Below are positions 15,901-16,618 of a stretch of 16,618 nucleotides of DNA, piece by piece; the first letter of the stretch is position 1, and every line of letters begins with the position of its first letter. The position numbers were made by a program, and so were the translations under genes. The stretch is from an uncultured Fretibacterium sp. (lineage in GTDB: Bacteria > Synergistota > Synergistia > Synergistales > Aminobacteriaceae), in the NCBI GenBank assembly GCA_937899395.1, contig CALBPU010000192.1, positions 1 through 16,618 of the forward strand, in the 5' to 3' direction. The notes under the pieces are model-generated. The model was not told the origin of the DNA, did not search any database, and saw only the letters and a list, made by a program, of their open reading frames with translations.

Positions 15901-16226
15901 ATATCTGAAGGATCGTACACAGAAATTTTGATATTGAAACCTTGAAGATCTTGTTTTTCGACATGTTCAACTAATAATATTCTTGCTTTGCCTTTATGCT
16001 TGAAAGTCCAAAGGGAGTCCGCAGATAAAAAATCATCTGATTGAGGAAGATTATCGTTAGCGGTATAATTTCCGGAATTATTTTTCGTGAGACGTCCGCA
16101 ATTTGTAATCTGTCCATAACCTGAGCCTCGAAGATAAAGAACATCTGCCCAAATTTCTGTGCTATACACCTGTATAACAAAAAATGAAAGCACAAGAAAT
16201 AACAAAACACGACAAAACTTTTTCAT
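12951..16226 (-). CDS. Large secreted protein with six putative-Ig repeats
   Basis: This is a 1091-aa protein. The signal peptide is residues 1-22 or 1-27 (MKKFCRVLLFLVLSFFVIQV core). Residues about 28-392 form a beta-rich domain with recurring short strands (for example NLILSFGDSG, KIYAMFEHYY, GLYFTSCDRSG), possibly a beta-propeller. An acidic linker follows (about 396-407). Six repeats of about 89 residues span about 409-946. Each carries SGT..DG, TGGTAPYTWKK.G.LP.GL, TLSGTPTKAG and a final SKSFT.TI strand, the pattern of putative-Ig (He_PIG) domains. A second acidic linker lies at about 948-960, and a C-terminal domain covers 985-1091. No LPXTG, lipobox or membrane anchor is seen. It is probably a surface or extracellular adhesin or glycan-binding protein. 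AGGAGG ten bases before the ATG sets the start. Confidence 0.85.
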   Translation of the reverse strand: MKKFCRVLLFLVLSFFVIQVYSTEIWADVLYLRGSGYGQITNCGRLTKNNSGNYTANDNLPQSDDFLSADSLWTFKHKGKARILLVEHVEKQDLQGFNIKISVYDPSDMTTPLSSNNNIFSNALIQSVSEYGNNLILSFGDSGNATQGAIIEVNPETCKIVGTPYTFGEEINLQAPGVYESLNAFTTVYKGKIYAMFEHYYVEELAINNKVVSVIRKMDTPGNVIASNEFPGYCFKISPVNDKLYFSIMNPDIDFGNDNISHREGGGLYRLSENLHTERIVEGDFTCFCSDGNDGLYFTSCDRSGNIVYMRYLYHWDGTESKMVYDVGGMTSNHNYMNIDDVGYDKDAGKLLLYVQTKDSGMPIGAKLVVLNPGRNGNLTVSQEFEGLWVVSIIDSSDDSDNDDDDELEFSTSIKTSGTVNQSYSGTITLTGGTAPYIWKKSGTLPTGLKLTYNSAKTKATLSGTPTEAGKFTFTLKVTDANGNTASKSFTINIAAAATKPTLSGTVSDGIIKAAYTKKTFKVTGGTSPYTWKKTGTLPTGLKLTYNSAKTQAYLSGTPTKAGTFDFTLKVTDANNKSASKSFTITITKPTMSGTVSNGIIKAAYAKKTFKVTGGTAPYTWTKSGTLPNGLKLTYNSAKTQAYLSGTPTKAGDFTFKLTAKDSNGASVSKSFTVTITKPTMSGTVSDGTVGTAYSKKTFTVTGGTAPYTWKKTGTLPTGLTLTYNSTKTKAYLSGTPTKAGIFDFTLKATDTNGAAVSKSFTITIKTSKPTLSGSVSDGVVGTAYTKATFTVSGGTAPYTWKKSGLPSGLKFTTSGAKATLSGTPTKAGTFSFKVTVTDANGASVSKSFTIKITAATAKLKISGTFDDGEIYESYTSSIKVSGGTSFYKWVQSSGMLPPGLEIEPNSTGTTLKLTGIPLKIGTFTFTLLVEDANGLSLSKKFTVTIYDDEDDEYDDDDDYFDIAGLESKSSQTDDVKQGFVLPKTELKILSEDIFWQGEGKDEDLFEVKAEQPVTFIIGEWIGNNGTTIKISALDINVYVDDKLVEDITISDEGVFTLPSEFVCDDFKVQAKANIEGFELETEELFISAVK
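13389..15002 (-). repeat. Six tandem coding repeats (about 267 bp each)
   Basis: The Ig units repeat at DNA level. For example, GAATTATAAGTGAGCTTCAA recurs in adjacent units near 14317 and 14584, with a variant near 14866. Units 2 and 3 share the GIIKAAY variant and look like the most recent duplication; unit 6 is the most divergent. Confidence 0.8.
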
Positions 16227-16259
16227 GATAAAAAAGCCTCCTGTAGATATTAAAGATAA

Positions 16260-16303
16260 TTGCGTTAAAATTATATCATTCTTATTTATTTTTTGCGTTA
16301 AAA
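16260..16303. promoter_or_regulatory. Promoter of the Ig-repeat gene with paired direct repeats
   Basis: On the - strand, TATAAT (16270-16275) lies 43 bases before the start codon. The 11-mer TTGCGTTAAAA (+ strand) occurs at 16260-16270 and 16293-16303, exactly 33 bp apart. One copy touches the downstream edge of the -10 and the other covers the -35 zone, where no TTGACA exists. Confidence 0.5.
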
Positions 16304-16316
16304 ATAAATTGATTTA

Positions 16317-16346
16317 TTGACGCTTCTTTAATGATTTTGATAAAAT
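16317..16346 (+). promoter_or_regulatory. Promoter of the Rpn-like nuclease gene
   Basis: TTGACG (16317-16322) and TAAAAT (16341-16346) are separated by 18 bases. GAGG at 16362-16365 is the ribosome site, seven bases before the GTG at 16373. The promoter is divergent from that of the Ig-repeat gene. Confidence 0.5.
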
Positions 16347-16372
16347 TTCAAAAAATTAAAAGAGGTGATTGA

Positions 16373-16618
16373 GTGACCGTTGCACAGAAAAAACATAAAG
16401 ACAGGTTGTTCAGGTTTATATTTGGAAATCCGGCTAATTTGGAATGGACATTGAGCCTGTATAACGCAATAAACGGTTCAAATTATGATGACCCTAACGC
16501 TATTGAATTTAACACGATAGACGACGCAATTTATCTTGGAATGAAAAATGATATTTCATTTATATTTGTGATTGAAAACGAGTTGAATTTGTGGGAACAT
16601 CAGAGCAGTTATAATCCT
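16373..16618 (+). CDS. Rpn family recombination-promoting nuclease / PD-(D/E)XK protein (partial)
   Basis: The first 82 residues from the GTG at 16373 are present; the rest runs off the window. KHKDRLFRFIFGNP near the start, GMKNDISFIF (Asp in mid-window) and the WEHQSSYNP stretch at the end are the signature of the Rpn/PD-(D/E)XK nuclease family, with the conserved D and the E-x-Q type acid pair visible. Rpn proteins are DNA endonucleases that raise RecA-independent recombination. They often occur in several copies per genome and near mobile or defence genes, and some have short inner ORFs as inhibitors, which cannot be tested here. Fold assignment is good; the rest of the gene is unseen. 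Confidence 0.8.
   Translation, partial: MTVAQKKHKDRLFRFIFGNPANLEWTLSLYNAINGSNYDDPNAIEFNTIDDAIYLGMKNDISFIFVIENELNLWEHQSSYNP

Noticed and set aside
1..16618. Mobile element or phage origin of the window
   Set aside because: No transposase, integrase, terminal inverted repeats or target duplications were seen. The Rpn-like gene alone is not proof of mobility.

Overview
The window is an AT-rich stretch of a bacterial chromosome with strong AGGAGG-type ribosome sites and some TTG/GTG starts. It carries a flagellin gene relic, a large secreted protein with putative-Ig (He_PIG-like) repeats, an Rpn-type nuclease, and a cluster of secreted proteins with a C-terminal domain resembling FlgT/CsgG-type outer-membrane assembly factors. 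I lean towards a low-GC, host-associated diderm related to Synergistota. This is an inference from gene style, not from a marker gene, and a Clostridia-like genome is the main alternative.

Left part (1-5400, all + strand). A divergent guanylate-kinase-like protein (41-625) overlaps a 97-codon ORF (622-915) that looks like a chimera of the TrpC N-terminus and the AdhE C-terminus, probably a deletion scar. An EF-G paralogue of the EF-G2-like type (1053-3080) follows and ends in a strong intrinsic terminator. Directly behind that terminator comes a tightly packed set: a HIT nucleotide hydrolase/phosphorylase (TTG start at 3136), a YigZ/IMPACT protein and an RNase Z-like metallo-beta-lactamase-fold enzyme. 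A short three-helix membrane protein and a second terminator close this part.

Middle (5397-7578, - strand). One decayed flagellin gene lies here. Its frame runs from a beta-helix 'carbohydrate-binding' insert through a flagellin-IN-like segment to an intact flagellin C-terminus. It is broken by one frameshift (about 6872) and one in-frame TAA (6578-6580), and it lacks the whole flagellin N-terminus.

Right-centre (7503-12808, + strand). A five-gene operon starts at a promoter with a palindromic operator candidate and ends at a strong terminator. It encodes an unrecognised cytoplasmic protein (394 aa), an exported protein with a FlgT-like C-terminus, an exported TPR protein with a Lys/Pro/Gln-rich tail and repeated Y-x-PPEPG motifs, and two exported tandem paralogues sharing two conserved blocks. 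I cannot assign these to a described pathway. Their order, tight spacing and shared motifs suggest one cell-envelope assembly or surface system, and it is the best candidate here for something undescribed.

Right end (12893-16618). The 1091-residue exported protein on the - strand has a large N-terminal beta-rich domain, six putative-Ig repeats bracketed by acidic linkers, and a C-terminal domain. Its promoter is flanked by two 11-bp direct repeats 33 bp apart. Divergent from it is an Rpn/PD-(D/E)XK nuclease gene cut by the window end. No tRNA, rRNA, CRISPR array or insertion sequence was seen.
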